A DNA stretch of 64,000 bases from Cronobacter muytjensii ATCC 51329 (lineage in GTDB: Bacteria; Pseudomonadota; Gammaproteobacteria; Enterobacterales; Enterobacteriaceae): NCBI RefSeq assembly GCF_001277195.1, contig NZ_CP012268.1, positions 1,302,001-1,366,000 of the forward strand, given 5' to 3'. Under the pieces are notes generated by a model, which saw only the letters and a list, made by a program, of their open reading frames with translations, had not been told where the DNA came from and searched no databases. This document shows positions 41,256 to 50,259 of the stretch, piece after piece (position 1 is the stretch's first letter; the number at the start of each line of letters is the position of its first letter). The translations under genes were made by a program, and so were the position numbers.

Positions 41256-42786
41256 AGAGCGATTTTAGCTCATCGTGAAGGTCCATCAAATAACTATCCG
41301 TCATGCCAGAGACAGCATCCGCCAGCAGCTGTGCTTCTTTATAAAGCACCGGCAGGGTGTTGTTCGGGTCTTCAAAGACGCGGCGATAGTTTTCCGAGAT
41401 CCGTCCATAAGCAAAACGGCCAAAAGGCGTATCGGAGTCATAAGACGCACGGCCGGAAAACGTGACGTCTGTTCGTTGAAGTCTCTTTTCGCGGTCTTGC
41501 TCCGCGCGGGTTTTATGGCCGTGAATACCGACCCACAGCATATCCATAACGCCCTGAATATGGTTTGAGCCGCGCAGTTCCAGTTCCAGCACGCTGCGAT
41601 GACGATAGCCACGAGTACGATCGAATTCTTTTAGCGCTTTACAGAGTTGCGCCCCGCTGCTCTGGCCAATGAGATCAGTCCACAAGCAATCGTAGCGCAT
41701 TAACGTCTCTATATGCTGGGCGAAGGCTTGCACGACGCTGTTGATAAGCGCGCTGGTGGCGTTTACCCGAAACATTTGCATATTCAGGTCATTAAGCTCA
41801 GCTGGGGAGAGCTCTTTGAGCTTATGGCGATAGCTTTCGTTCTTCTCTTGCGTACTCTTAATAACCTCGGCGATCAGGGGGTCTGCGTTATCGTTCGCGT
41901 TCCCGCTATGCGATTCCCAGCAGCGCAGAAAATTCATCAGATCGTGATAGGACGCCAGGCCTTTTTTAACGGTGTCTTCAGCATCCAGGACGGAATAGGC
42001 GATGTCATCGCAGGCTTCCATCAGCCAGGTAAACGGATGACGAACGCCTTCGCGTAAGCCTGTTTCCTGCCAGACCTCTTCTACAACTTCCCGCTCAGAC
42101 CAGAAAAACCCGTGCTTCTTCCAGTGGCGCGCGGTATTCGTACAGGACGAACGCGGATATTTAATTAAGGCGGCGAGAGTGGCGTAAGTCAGGTTCAGCC
42201 CGAATTCGTCATTGATGATTTGCAGCTTTGTCAACAGGCGAAACGTCTGCGAGTTGCCATCGAATTCGAGAAAGTCGTTGAAAATTGCAGGGTTGGGAAG
42301 TTCTGTCTTTGTGGCTTTTTCGATTAACGGCGTCAGGTTACGCGCAAACCAGGTGCGCATGGACGCTTCGCCCTGGTGTCCAAACGGCGGATTGCCTAAG
42401 TCGTGTGCGAGCCCAATCGCCGCGAGCAGGGCGGGGACGTCACGCTCGACGCACAGGCTTTCGGGCAATGCGCCAAAGATAGCGGGCTTCATCTCAAAGG
42501 CGAGGCGTACGCCGATGCCGCGGGCAAAGTTTGCGACTTCATGAGAGTGCGTCAGTCGGGTACGCACGCTGTCGTTGCGGTCGAGCGGAAACACCTGTGT
42601 TTTATCGGCGAGGCGACGCGTGGGCGCGGCAAACAGAATGCGGTCGTAATCGCGCTCCAGCTCCTGACGACCCGTACTGATGGGAGGTGTGATGTCGGTA
42701 ACGGATGGCGCTTTTTGTGCGGGCGTCTCTTTATATTTATCCTTGCGGCGCGCGCTGTTGAGCAGCCTTTCCCATTGCATATCCAT
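41218..42786 (-). CDS. dGTPase-type HD-domain triphosphohydrolase (accessory)
   Basis: A 522-residue member of the Dgt/deoxynucleotide triphosphohydrolase family. The metal-binding HD set is complete: H80 (RTRLTHSHEV), H128-D129 (AHDLGNPPFGHQGE) and D261 (EACDDIAYSVLD). The FDGNSQTFRLL motif typical of Dgt is at about 175-185. Such enzymes cleave dNTPs to the nucleoside plus tripolyphosphate; some stand-alone homologues stop phages by depleting dNTPs. This is not at the housekeeping dgt locus. It lies opposite to and between cheZ and flhB, adjacent in E. coli. GC is near 50-55% in lines I counted, against 62% in a flhA line. ATG 42786 has a GAGG site 4 bases upstream. Confidence 0.88.
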   Translation of the reverse strand: MDMQWERLLNSARRKDKYKETPAQKAPSVTDITPPISTGRQELERDYDRILFAAPTRRLADKTQVFPLDRNDSVRTRLTHSHEVANFARGIGVRLAFEMKPAIFGALPESLCVERDVPALLAAIGLAHDLGNPPFGHQGEASMRTWFARNLTPLIEKATKTELPNPAIFNDFLEFDGNSQTFRLLTKLQIINDEFGLNLTYATLAALIKYPRSSCTNTARHWKKHGFFWSEREVVEEVWQETGLREGVRHPFTWLMEACDDIAYSVLDAEDTVKKGLASYHDLMNFLRCWESHSGNANDNADPLIAEVIKSTQEKNESYRHKLKELSPAELNDLNMQMFRVNATSALINSVVQAFAQHIETLMRYDCLWTDLIGQSSGAQLCKALKEFDRTRGYRHRSVLELELRGSNHIQGVMDMLWVGIHGHKTRAEQDREKRLQRTDVTFSGRASYDSDTPFGRFAYGRISENYRRVFEDPNNTLPVLYKEAQLLADAVSGMTDSYLMDLHDELKSLYEYQYRLQARPA

Positions 42787-43032
42787 AAAAACCTCTTTTC
42801 CTGTGTGTGTTCGGTTACGCTACCAGAGCAGGGCAAGTGAGGCTAAGCCTTTCAGGGATATATCTTTATTCCACGAGGCGGCACGCAAAAGCGCTGCAAC
42901 GTTTAGGTTCACGACAGCCAATGAATTCCACTTAACGGCAGAAACCCCATCATTTCTTAGCGCTAATTCGGCTATTAGCGCGGGCGCCCTTTGGCATGAT
43001 AGGCACAGGCAAAATGTAGTGAGAATCGAATC
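42787..43032. promoter_or_regulatory. Divergent promoter region, dGTPase and flhB
   Basis: This 246-base space must hold the promoters for the leftward dGTPase pair and the rightward flhBAE operon. In E. coli flhB is driven by an FlhDC-activated class 2 promoter. I found no clear sigma-28 promoter or other defined site. A short inverted repeat (TTAGCGCTAATTCGGCTATTAGCGC, 42957-42981) is present. Confidence 0.4.
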
Positions 43033-44181
43033 GTGTCAGACGATAGCGACGACAAAACAGAAGCCCCCACACCCCACCGACTAGAAAAAGCGCGTGAGGA
43101 AGGGCAGATCCCCCGATCGCGAGAGTTGACCTCTATGCTGATGCTGCTGGTCGGCGTCGCGGTGCTGTGGGTCGGCGGTTCGCTGTTAGCGCGCCAGCTC
43201 GCGGCGATGCTTGCGCACGGTCTGCATTTCGATCACAGCATTATTAACGATCCCAAACTGGTGGTCGGCCAGATTAGCTTTCTGATTAAGCAGTCGCTGA
43301 TGGCGCTGGTGCCGCTGATTATGGGCGTGGTGATTGTGGCGCTGTTCGCCCCGATGCTGCTCGGCGGCCTGCTGTTTAACACCAAAGCCGTGGCGTTTAA
43401 GTTCGATAAGCTAAACCCGCTGCCCGGCATTAAGCGTATTTTTTCATCGCAGTCGCTGGCGGAATTGCTGAAAGCCGTGATGAAGTCGGCGCTTGTGGGC
43501 GTCGTGACCGGTGTCTTCCTCTGGTACAACTGGCCAGACATGATGCGCCTTATCAGCCAGTCGCCCATCGCGGCCATGCGCGACTCCATGAATTTTGTGG
43601 CGCTGTGCTGCGTGCTGATTGTCATGGGCCTGGTGCCGATGGTTGGCTTCGACGTGTTCTGGCAGATAGTCAGCCACACCAAAAAATTACGCATGTCGCG
43701 CCAGGATATCCGCGACGAGTTCAAAAACCAGGAAGGCGACCCGCACGTGAAAGGTCGCATTCGTCAGCAGCAGCGTGAAGCGGCGCGCCGGCGCATGATG
43801 GCGGACGTGCCGAAAGCCGACGTTATCGTCAATAACCCGACCCACTATTCCGTGGCGTTGCAGTATGACGAGAACAAGATGAATGCCCCGAAAGTCGTGG
43901 CCAAAGGCGCAGGGCTTGTGGCGCTGCGAATTCGTGAAATTGGCAATGAGCATCGCATTCCGATGCTGGAAGCGCCGCCGCTGGCGCGCGCGTTATACCG
44001 GCATGCAGAGATTGGCCAGCAGATCCCAGGGCAGCTCTATGCCGCCGTGGCGGAAGTGCTGGCATGGGTATGGCAACTGAAGCGCTGGCGTCTCGCTGGC
44101 GGTTTGATTCCGAAGAAACCTGAAAACCTTCCGGTGCCTGAGGCGCTGGATTTTATGAACGAGAAGGACACTGATGGCTAA
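43033..44181 (+). CDS. flhB: Flagellar type III export switch protein FlhB
   Basis: FlhB is part of the flagellar export gate and switches specificity from rod/hook to filament subunits by self-cleavage at NPTH. The 382-residue product has four membrane segments in the N-terminal half and the NNPTHYSVALQYDENKM cleavage region at about 268-275. It matches E. coli in length, and begins with GTG 43033 (MSDDSDDKTEAPTPHRLEKAREEGQ). Overlaps flhA by 8 bases. Confidence 0.97.
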   Translation: MSDDSDDKTEAPTPHRLEKAREEGQIPRSRELTSMLMLLVGVAVLWVGGSLLARQLAAMLAHGLHFDHSIINDPKLVVGQISFLIKQSLMALVPLIMGVVIVALFAPMLLGGLLFNTKAVAFKFDKLNPLPGIKRIFSSQSLAELLKAVMKSALVGVVTGVFLWYNWPDMMRLISQSPIAAMRDSMNFVALCCVLIVMGLVPMVGFDVFWQIVSHTKKLRMSRQDIRDEFKNQEGDPHVKGRIRQQQREAARRRMMADVPKADVIVNNPTHYSVALQYDENKMNAPKVVAKGAGLVALRIREIGNEHRIPMLEAPPLARALYRHAEIGQQIPGQLYAAVAEVLAWVWQLKRWRLAGGLIPKKPENLPVPEALDFMNEKDTDG

Positions 44182-46252
44182 TCTGGTGGCAATGCTGCGC
44201 CTGCCTGGCAATTTGAAATCGACCCAATGGCAGATCCTCGCCGGGCCGGTTATCATCCTGCTGATCCTGTCGATGATGGTTCTGCCGCTGCCGGCATTCA
44301 TCCTGGATCTGCTGTTCACCTTTAACATCGCGCTTTCCATTATGGTGTTGCTGGTGGCGATGTTCACCCAGCGCACGCTGGAATTCGCGGCGTTCCCGAC
44401 CATTCTGCTGTTTACCACGCTGCTGCGTCTGGCGCTGAATATCGCGTCCACGCGTATCATTCTGCTGGAAGGGCACACCGGCGCCGGGGCGGCAGGGAAA
44501 GTGGTGGAAGCGTTCGGCCACTTCCTGGTGGGCGGGAACTTCGCCATCGGTATCGTGGTGTTTATCATTCTCGTCATTATCAACTTCATGGTTATCACCA
44601 AGGGTGCCGGGCGTATCGCGGAAGTCGGCGCGCGCTTTGTGCTTGACGGGATGCCGGGCAAGCAGATGGCTATCGACGCCGACCTGAACGCCGGGCTTAT
44701 CGGCGAAGAAGAGGCGAAAAAGCGTCGTACCGAAGTGACCCAGGAAGCCGATTTCTACGGCTCAATGGACGGTGCGAGTAAGTTCGTGCGCGGTGACGCC
44801 GTCGCCGGCCTGCTTATCATGGCGATTAACATTATCGGCGGCCTGCTGGTGGGCGTCGTGCAGCATGGCATGCCGGTTGGCCACGCGGCGGAAAGCTATA
44901 CGCTGCTGACCATCGGCGACGGTCTGGTCGCCCAGATCCCGGCGCTGGTGATTTCCACCGCGGCGGGCGTTATCGTGACCCGCGTCGCGACCGATCAGGA
45001 CGTCGGCGAGCAGATGGTCGGCCAGTTGTTCAACAACCCGCGCGTGATGGTGCTGAGCGCCGCCGTACTCGGTCTGCTCGGCATGGTGCCGGGGATGCCT
45101 AACTTTGTGTTCCTGCTGTTTACCGCCGCGCTGCTGGGCCTCGCCTGGTGGATGCGCGGTCGCGAACAGCAGGCGCCTGCCGCCCCAGCGCCGGTGGTGC
45201 AACAGGATAACCCGCAGGCCGTGGAAGCGACCTGGAGCGACGTTCAGCTTGAAGATTCGCTGGGGATGGAAGTGGGCTATCGCCTGATCCCGATGGTGGA
45301 TATGCAGCAGGACGGCGAACTGCTGGGCCGCATCCGCAGTATCCGTAAGAAATTCGCGCAGGATCTCGGTTTCCTGCCGCCGGTGGTGCATATCCGCGAC
45401 AATATGGATCTGCCGCCGGCCCGCTACCGCATTCTGATGAAAGGCGTGGAAATCGGCAGCGGCGAGGCCTATCCGGGCCGCTGGCTGGCGATTAACCCCG
45501 GCACTGCCGCAGGCTCTCTGCCGGGCGAGCCGACGGTCGATCCGGCATTTGGCCTGGCCGCTATCTGGATTGAGAGCGCCCTGAAAGAACAGGCGCAGAT
45601 CCAGGGCTTTACGGTGGTCGAGGCGAGTACTGTGGTCGCCACCCATCTCAACCACCTGATCGCGCAATACTCCGCCGAGTTGTTTGGCCGTCAGGAGGCG
45701 CAACAGCTGCTTGAGCGCGTCAGCAAAGAGCTGCCGAAACTGACTGAAGATCTGGTGCCGGGCGTGGTGACGCTCACCACGCTGCATAAAGTGCTGCAAA
45801 ACCTGCTCGCCGAGAAGGTGCCAATCCGCGATATGCGCACCATTCTGGAAACGCTGGCGGAACACGCGCCTGTCCAGAACGACCCGCACGAGCTCACCTC
45901 CGTGGTGCGTGTGGCGCTGGGCCGCGCCATTACACAGCAGTGGTTCCCCGGCAATGACGAAGTGCAGGTCATTGGGCTCGATACCGCGCTGGAGCGTCTG
46001 CTGCTGCAGGCCCTGCAGGGTGGCGGCGGTCTGGAGCCGGGCCTGGCTGACCGACTGCTGGAGCAGGCGCAAGAGGCGCTGTCGCGTCAGGAGATGCTGG
46101 GCGCGCCGCCGGTGCTGCTGGTTAACCACGCGCTGCGTCCGTTACTGGCGCGCTTCCTGCGCCGCAATCTGCCGCAGCTGGTGGTGCTCTCGAACCTTGA
46201 GCTCTCTGACAATCGCAATATCCGTATGACCTCAAGCATCGGAGGTAAATGA
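44174..46252 (+). CDS. flhA: Flagellar export gate protein FlhA
   Basis: FlhA is the main channel component of the flagellar type III apparatus. At 692 residues it equals E. coli FlhA. The N-terminal third has eight membrane segments with the conserved FHIPEP-type loop (GRIAEVGARFVLDGMPGKQMAIDADLNAG), followed by a linker and the cytoplasmic ring domain that docks chaperone-substrate complexes. It overlaps flhB by 8 and flhE by 4 bases. Confidence 0.98.
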   Translation: MANLVAMLRLPGNLKSTQWQILAGPVIILLILSMMVLPLPAFILDLLFTFNIALSIMVLLVAMFTQRTLEFAAFPTILLFTTLLRLALNIASTRIILLEGHTGAGAAGKVVEAFGHFLVGGNFAIGIVVFIILVIINFMVITKGAGRIAEVGARFVLDGMPGKQMAIDADLNAGLIGEEEAKKRRTEVTQEADFYGSMDGASKFVRGDAVAGLLIMAINIIGGLLVGVVQHGMPVGHAAESYTLLTIGDGLVAQIPALVISTAAGVIVTRVATDQDVGEQMVGQLFNNPRVMVLSAAVLGLLGMVPGMPNFVFLLFTAALLGLAWWMRGREQQAPAAPAPVVQQDNPQAVEATWSDVQLEDSLGMEVGYRLIPMVDMQQDGELLGRIRSIRKKFAQDLGFLPPVVHIRDNMDLPPARYRILMKGVEIGSGEAYPGRWLAINPGTAAGSLPGEPTVDPAFGLAAIWIESALKEQAQIQGFTVVEASTVVATHLNHLIAQYSAELFGRQEAQQLLERVSKELPKLTEDLVPGVVTLTTLHKVLQNLLAEKVPIRDMRTILETLAEHAPVQNDPHELTSVVRVALGRAITQQWFPGNDEVQVIGLDTALERLLLQALQGGGGLEPGLADRLLEQAQEALSRQEMLGAPPVLLVNHALRPLLARFLRRNLPQLVVLSNLELSDNRNIRMTSSIGGK

Positions 46253-46650
46253 TGCGTGCGTTCTGGCTGACAACGCTGTTGATGACCTCTTCGCTGGCGA
46301 ATGCCGCCGGCGAGGGGGCCTGGCAGGCCAGCGCGATGGGCCCGGTGTTAAGCCAGCGCGGGATGGCGGCCTCGTCGCCCGTACTGGCGCCGGACTCGCC
46401 TGCGACGGGCGTGATGACGGTGGTGGCGTGGCGCTATGAACTGATTGGCCCGACGCCCGCTGGGCTTGTGGCGAGGCTCTGCTCGCAAACCCGCTGCGTG
46501 CAGGTGGACGATCAGGCCGGCACCACCCGCGGGTTCATGAACGTTTCCGCCAGCGAGCCGCTGCGCTTTATCTTTGAAGTGCCCGGCGGCGGCAGGCTGT
46601 ATCCGGCGCTGCAAGTACGCAGCAGTCAGGTTATCGTGAATTACCGCTAA
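46249..46650 (+). CDS. flhE: Flagellar periplasmic protein FlhE
   Basis: A small periplasmic protein encoded after flhA in peritrichous enterobacteria, reported to help prevent proton leakage through the export gate. The 133-residue precursor has a signal peptide (cleavage near ANA|AGEGAWQAS) and the conserved tail ASEPLRF...VPGGGRLYPALQV. Two Met codons in tandem (46249 and 46252) make the exact start uncertain. Four-base overlap with flhA. Confidence 0.92.
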   Translation: MMRAFWLTTLLMTSSLANAAGEGAWQASAMGPVLSQRGMAASSPVLAPDSPATGVMTVVAWRYELIGPTPAGLVARLCSQTRCVQVDDQAGTTRGFMNVSASEPLRFIFEVPGGGRLYPALQVRSSQVIVNYR

Positions 46651-46931
46651 TCCTTCCCGCATCACGCGCCGCGCGCGTTAACGCATCCTGCCGCCGCGTT
46701 TTTTTGGCGGCTGGGTCGCAATTCTGAACTCTCGCTTTGAACCCTTCGAAACGCTGTTTTATAAATCAGTGAAGCTGGTGGCAGCGCTCTTTGTATTTTT
46801 GCCAGATTTCCGTTTCAGGTGGCAGAAAAGGAAAGGTTTCCCGTCCGCCATACTTTTACTTTAGCCGTGATAGCTCCCAAATGCCCGGCGCGACTAGCGG
46901 GGCCCCGATAAAAACACACAGGGTGACGGCG
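46651..46931 (+). promoter_or_regulatory. Leader region of the rhamnogalacturonide module
   Basis: A 281-base gene-free stretch. It should contain the terminator of flhBAE (a T7 run after a GCCGCCGCG stem near 46690-46710 is the only candidate) and the promoter of the transporter gene. No defined operator was recognised. An open frame continues upstream from the transporter start to 46791 but has no conserved sequence. Confidence 0.4.
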
Positions 46932-48518
46932 ATGAAAACGCGTAAACCAGGACTGGCAAATTACCTTGCCTATGGGTCAGGAGACTTCCTCGGCGCAGGA
47001 ACAACCGCCCTGACGGCCGCATGGCTTCTGTACTTCTACACCACATTTTGCGGATTAACGCCCATCGAGGCGACCTTCATTTTCGCGGCGGCCCGCGTAC
47101 TCGACGCCGTGGTCAGCCCGCTAATGGGCTTTCTGACCGATAACTTCGGCACGACCTGGTTTGGTCGGCGGTTCGGTCGCCGTAAATTCTTTATTCTGCT
47201 CGGGATCCCCTGCGTGTTCAGCTACTCGCTGATGTGGGTAGGGGATATGGGATTCTGGTATTACCTGTTGACGTATCTGCTGTTTGACGTGGTCTACACC
47301 ATGATCCTGGTGCCTTACGAAACGCTGGTACCGGAAATGACCGACGATTTCAAACAGAAAACCAAATTCTCCGGGGCGCGTATCTCGATGGCGCAGATGT
47401 CCGCTATTCTGGCGTCATTCCTGCCGGGCGTGCTGCTGACGCACTTTGGCAAAGATAACGCGGTGTCGTTTTTCTACGCGAGCCTGGTGTTCTCGTTCCT
47501 GTGCGCGTTTATGCTGACGCTGGTGTGGATCTTCACCTGGGAACGCCCGCGCGAGGAGTGGTCGGAAGCTGCGCTGCGCGCCGAAGAGGAGAAAAAGCAC
47601 CTGACGCTCGGCCAGAGCCTGCGCCGCCTGTTTGTCGAACTCTCCTCCACGCTGCGCATTAAGATTTTCCGCCAGCATCTCGGCATGTACCTCGGCGGCT
47701 ATATCGCCCAGGACGTGTTTAACGCCGTCTTTACCTACTACGTAGTGTTTGTGCTGATGCAGGAGGCGTCGGTCGCCTCTAACCTGCTCGGCACGATGGC
47801 GATTTTCCAGTTTATCGCCGTGATAGCGATGATCCCGCTGTGCATTCGCTTCGGGCCTGCGCCGTCCTACCGCATGGTGGTCGTGCTGTTTGGTCTGAGC
47901 TCGCTCTCTTATGCGCTGCTCTATTACGCCGGCATGAGCGATATCTACGCGCTGCTGCTGCTGATTTCCGCAGTGGCCGGGCTTGGGCGCGGCGGCATCA
48001 ACTATGTGCCGTGGAACACCTACACCTACATTGCGGATGTCGATGAAGTCGTGACGGGGCAGCGCCGCGAAGGGATTTTCGCAGGCATTATGACGCTGAC
48101 CCGTAAAGCGTCGCAGGCGGGCGCGGTGATGCTGGTGGGGATAGTGATGCAGATGTCCGGCTTTGTTTCCGGCCAGAGCACGCAGGCGCCGGCGGTGAGC
48201 CACACCATTCTGACCATTCTGAGCGTCGGCACCCTTATCGTGCTGGCCTGCGGCTTCCTGATTTCGCTGCGCTTTAAGCTCAACCTGAAAACCCACAGCA
48301 TCCTGCGCGAAGAGACGGTCAGAATGCGCGCCAGCGGCCGCGTAATGCCGGAGAGCATTAGCCCGGTTAACCGCGCAACCGTCGAGATGCTGGCGGGCAT
48401 GCCGTATGAAAACCTGTGGGGCAACAACAATATCGGTTACCTGAATCGCAATAAGCCGGCCGCGCCGGCGCTGAAAGAGACCACGCCTGAATTTGATACT
48501 ACACAGAGGTTAAGTTAA
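46932..48518 (+). CDS. GPH-family sugar transporter, RhiT-like
   Basis: A 528-residue carrier of the glycoside-pentoside-hexuronide (GPH) family, with about 12 hydrophobic segments, motif DAVVSPLMGFLTDN near TM2 and the GRRFGRRKFF loop. The neighbour is a GH105 hydrolase, as in rhiT-rhiN of Dickeya, so it probably imports unsaturated rhamnogalacturonan oligosaccharides. ATG 46932 aligns with the family start (MKTRKPGLANYLAYGSGDF); the 47-codon upstream extension looks spurious. Stop and next ATG overlap by one base (TAATG). Confidence 0.85.
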   Translation: MKTRKPGLANYLAYGSGDFLGAGTTALTAAWLLYFYTTFCGLTPIEATFIFAAARVLDAVVSPLMGFLTDNFGTTWFGRRFGRRKFFILLGIPCVFSYSLMWVGDMGFWYYLLTYLLFDVVYTMILVPYETLVPEMTDDFKQKTKFSGARISMAQMSAILASFLPGVLLTHFGKDNAVSFFYASLVFSFLCAFMLTLVWIFTWERPREEWSEAALRAEEEKKHLTLGQSLRRLFVELSSTLRIKIFRQHLGMYLGGYIAQDVFNAVFTYYVVFVLMQEASVASNLLGTMAIFQFIAVIAMIPLCIRFGPAPSYRMVVVLFGLSSLSYALLYYAGMSDIYALLLLISAVAGLGRGGINYVPWNTYTYIADVDEVVTGQRREGIFAGIMTLTRKASQAGAVMLVGIVMQMSGFVSGQSTQAPAVSHTILTILSVGTLIVLACGFLISLRFKLNLKTHSILREETVRMRASGRVMPESISPVNRATVEMLAGMPYENLWGNNNIGYLNRNKPAAPALKETTPEFDTTQRLS

Positions 48519-49657
48519 TGATTGTCTGGCCTGTAAAACATAGCCCGCTGCTGCGTCAGCCCGAGCGTTTCATTGCCCGCGACGAACTGAAGGCGATGAT
48601 CCATAAAATTACCGACAACCTGATTAACATAAAGGATGAGACCGGCCAGTTCCTGCTGCGCCTGGATGATGGACGTGTGATTGACACCAAAGGCTGGGCG
48701 GGCTGGGAGTGGACGCATGGGGTGGGGCTTTACGGCATTTATCACTATTACCGCCAGACCGGCGACGCGCGGATGCGTGCCGTCATTGATGACTGGTTCA
48801 CCGGGCGTTTCGCCGAAGGCGCCACCACTAAAAATGTTAATACCATGGCGCCATTCCTTACGCTGGCGTACCGCTACGAGGAGACGGGCGACACCCGGCT
48901 GCTGCCGTGGCTGGAAAGCTGGGCGGAGTGGGCGATGTATGACATGCCGCGCACTGATTATGGCGGCATGCAGCACATCACCCTCGCGGAAGAAAATCAT
49001 CAGCAGATGTGGGACGACACATTGATGATGACCGTGCTGCCGCTCGCGAAAATCGGCAAGCTGCTGAACAAACCGGATTATATCGACGAGGCCGTGTATC
49101 AGTTCCTGCTGCATGTGCAGAATCTGATGGATCGCGAGACCGGTCTGTGGTTCCACGGCTGGAATTACGAAGGCCACCATAATTTCGCGAAAGCCCGCTG
49201 GGCGCGCGGCAACAGCTGGCTGACTATCGTTATTCCGGATTTTCTGGAGCTGATGGACTGGCCGGAAAACCACCCGGTGCGTCGCTACCTGATCCAGGTG
49301 CTGGAGAGCCAGGCCGCGGCGCTCGCAAGGTGCCAGGATGATAGCGGTTTGTGGCATACGTTACTGGACGATCCGAATTCCTATCTGGAAGCCTCTGCCA
49401 CGGCGGGTTTCGCGTATGGCCTGCTGAAAGCGGTACGCAAGCGCTATATCGGCAAGGAATACGCCGCGATCGCGGAGAAAGCCATTAAAGGCGTGGTGGC
49501 GAATGTCTCGCCGCAGGGGGAACTGTTGCAGGTGTCGTTTGGCACAGGCATGGGGAGCGATCTTGAGTTCTATCGCCAGATCCCGTTAACGTCCATGCCC
49601 TATGGCCAGGCAATGGCGATCCTCTGCCTGACAGAATATTTGCGCACGTTCCTGTGA
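48518..49657 (+). CDS. Unsaturated rhamnogalacturonyl hydrolase (GH105, RhiN/YteR-like)
   Basis: A 379-residue cytoplasmic GH105 hydrolase. It has the alpha/alpha-barrel layout with WAGWEWTHGVGLYGIYHYY, WDDTLMMTVLPLAKIG (the DD-containing motif of GH105), GHHNFAKARWARGNSWLT and ASATAGFAYGLLKAV. It removes the 4,5-unsaturated galacturonyl residue from the end of rhamnogalacturonan fragments made by lyases. Together with the GPH carrier it forms a two-gene import-and-trim module. No pectin lyase is in the window, so fragments would come from outside. Followed by an 11-bp hairpin. Confidence 0.88.
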   Translation: MIVWPVKHSPLLRQPERFIARDELKAMIHKITDNLINIKDETGQFLLRLDDGRVIDTKGWAGWEWTHGVGLYGIYHYYRQTGDARMRAVIDDWFTGRFAEGATTKNVNTMAPFLTLAYRYEETGDTRLLPWLESWAEWAMYDMPRTDYGGMQHITLAEENHQQMWDDTLMMTVLPLAKIGKLLNKPDYIDEAVYQFLLHVQNLMDRETGLWFHGWNYEGHHNFAKARWARGNSWLTIVIPDFLELMDWPENHPVRRYLIQVLESQAAALARCQDDSGLWHTLLDDPNSYLEASATAGFAYGLLKAVRKRYIGKEYAAIAEKAIKGVVANVSPQGELLQVSFGTGMGSDLEFYRQIPLTSMPYGQAMAILCLTEYLRTFL

Positions 49658-50259
49658 CAGGCCTGCCGCCGCGTACCGGTTACGCGGCGGCCATTTGATT
49701 CTCCTCATGCAGTGTTTACCGTTTCCTTTAACGCTGCGTCTCACATCCGGTTTACCTCATTACCAGTAAGACATTTAAATCATCAGTATTAGCTTATTTA
49801 GACACAAGCCTGGTTATTATGGCTTTGATGATGTTTATAATGTACTTATTCGGCCATTATTGTATTTTCAATATTAAATTTTTCCAAAAAAGTAATTAAT
49901 TGTCGCTTGTTTCTTTGTTGTCAGTCCTTAAAATGCCAGCCGCACTGCCATTATTGTCGATTCAATTTAGCAAAGGCAATAATTCGGTAATTCCCGCAAT
50001 TTCGCTGCTATGACGCCTGTGATTCTTTGCATCGCGCTAAGAATATTCTTTCTGGATGCTGTTCCTGGGTACATTTCGCTCGAGGCTTTTTTGTCGTGTT
50101 AATGTCTGTCATGGCATAGGCTGAATAAAAAGGCATCGTTTATCGTCTGGCTACGCGATTGCATAACTCACAACGCATTCGCATATCGCGCTGACTTACA
50201 GGAAGTCGCCGCCAGGCTGCGCCGGTGTGCGAAGCCGTTAATCCTGATGGATCATTGAA
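49658..50259. other. Gene-free AT-rich stretch of 600 bases
   Basis: After the hairpin at 49665-49691 there is no plausible gene. Composition is much more AT-rich than the neighbours from about 49780 to 50000. It probably carries the regulator's promoter and H-NS-bound DNA. No repeats, att sites or transposase fragments were seen. Confidence 0.6.
49665..49691 (+). terminator. Hairpin after the GH105 gene
   Basis: Perfect 11-bp stem GCCGCCGCGTA / TACGCGGCGGC with a 5-base loop, 8 bases after the stop. There is no T-run, so it may be a Rho-dependent or stabilising structure. Confidence 0.6.

Noticed and set aside
40461..42786. CBASS or Pycsar (cyclic-nucleotide defence)
   Set aside because: The nucleotidyltransferase has GG...RD rather than the GS motif of CD-NTases, and there is no adjacent nuclease, phospholipase or membrane effector besides the dGTPase. 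It could be related in logic but does not fit the known definition.
44762..46129. 455-codon open frame antisense to flhA
   Set aside because: It lies wholly within a conserved gene on the opposite strand, has His/Gln/Arg-rich composition typical of the antisense of GC-rich coding DNA, and no recognisable domain. The same applies to long antisense frames at 1171-1947, 2083-2976, 21822-22955, 28397-29200, 33580-34500, 47415-48296 and 57874-58983.
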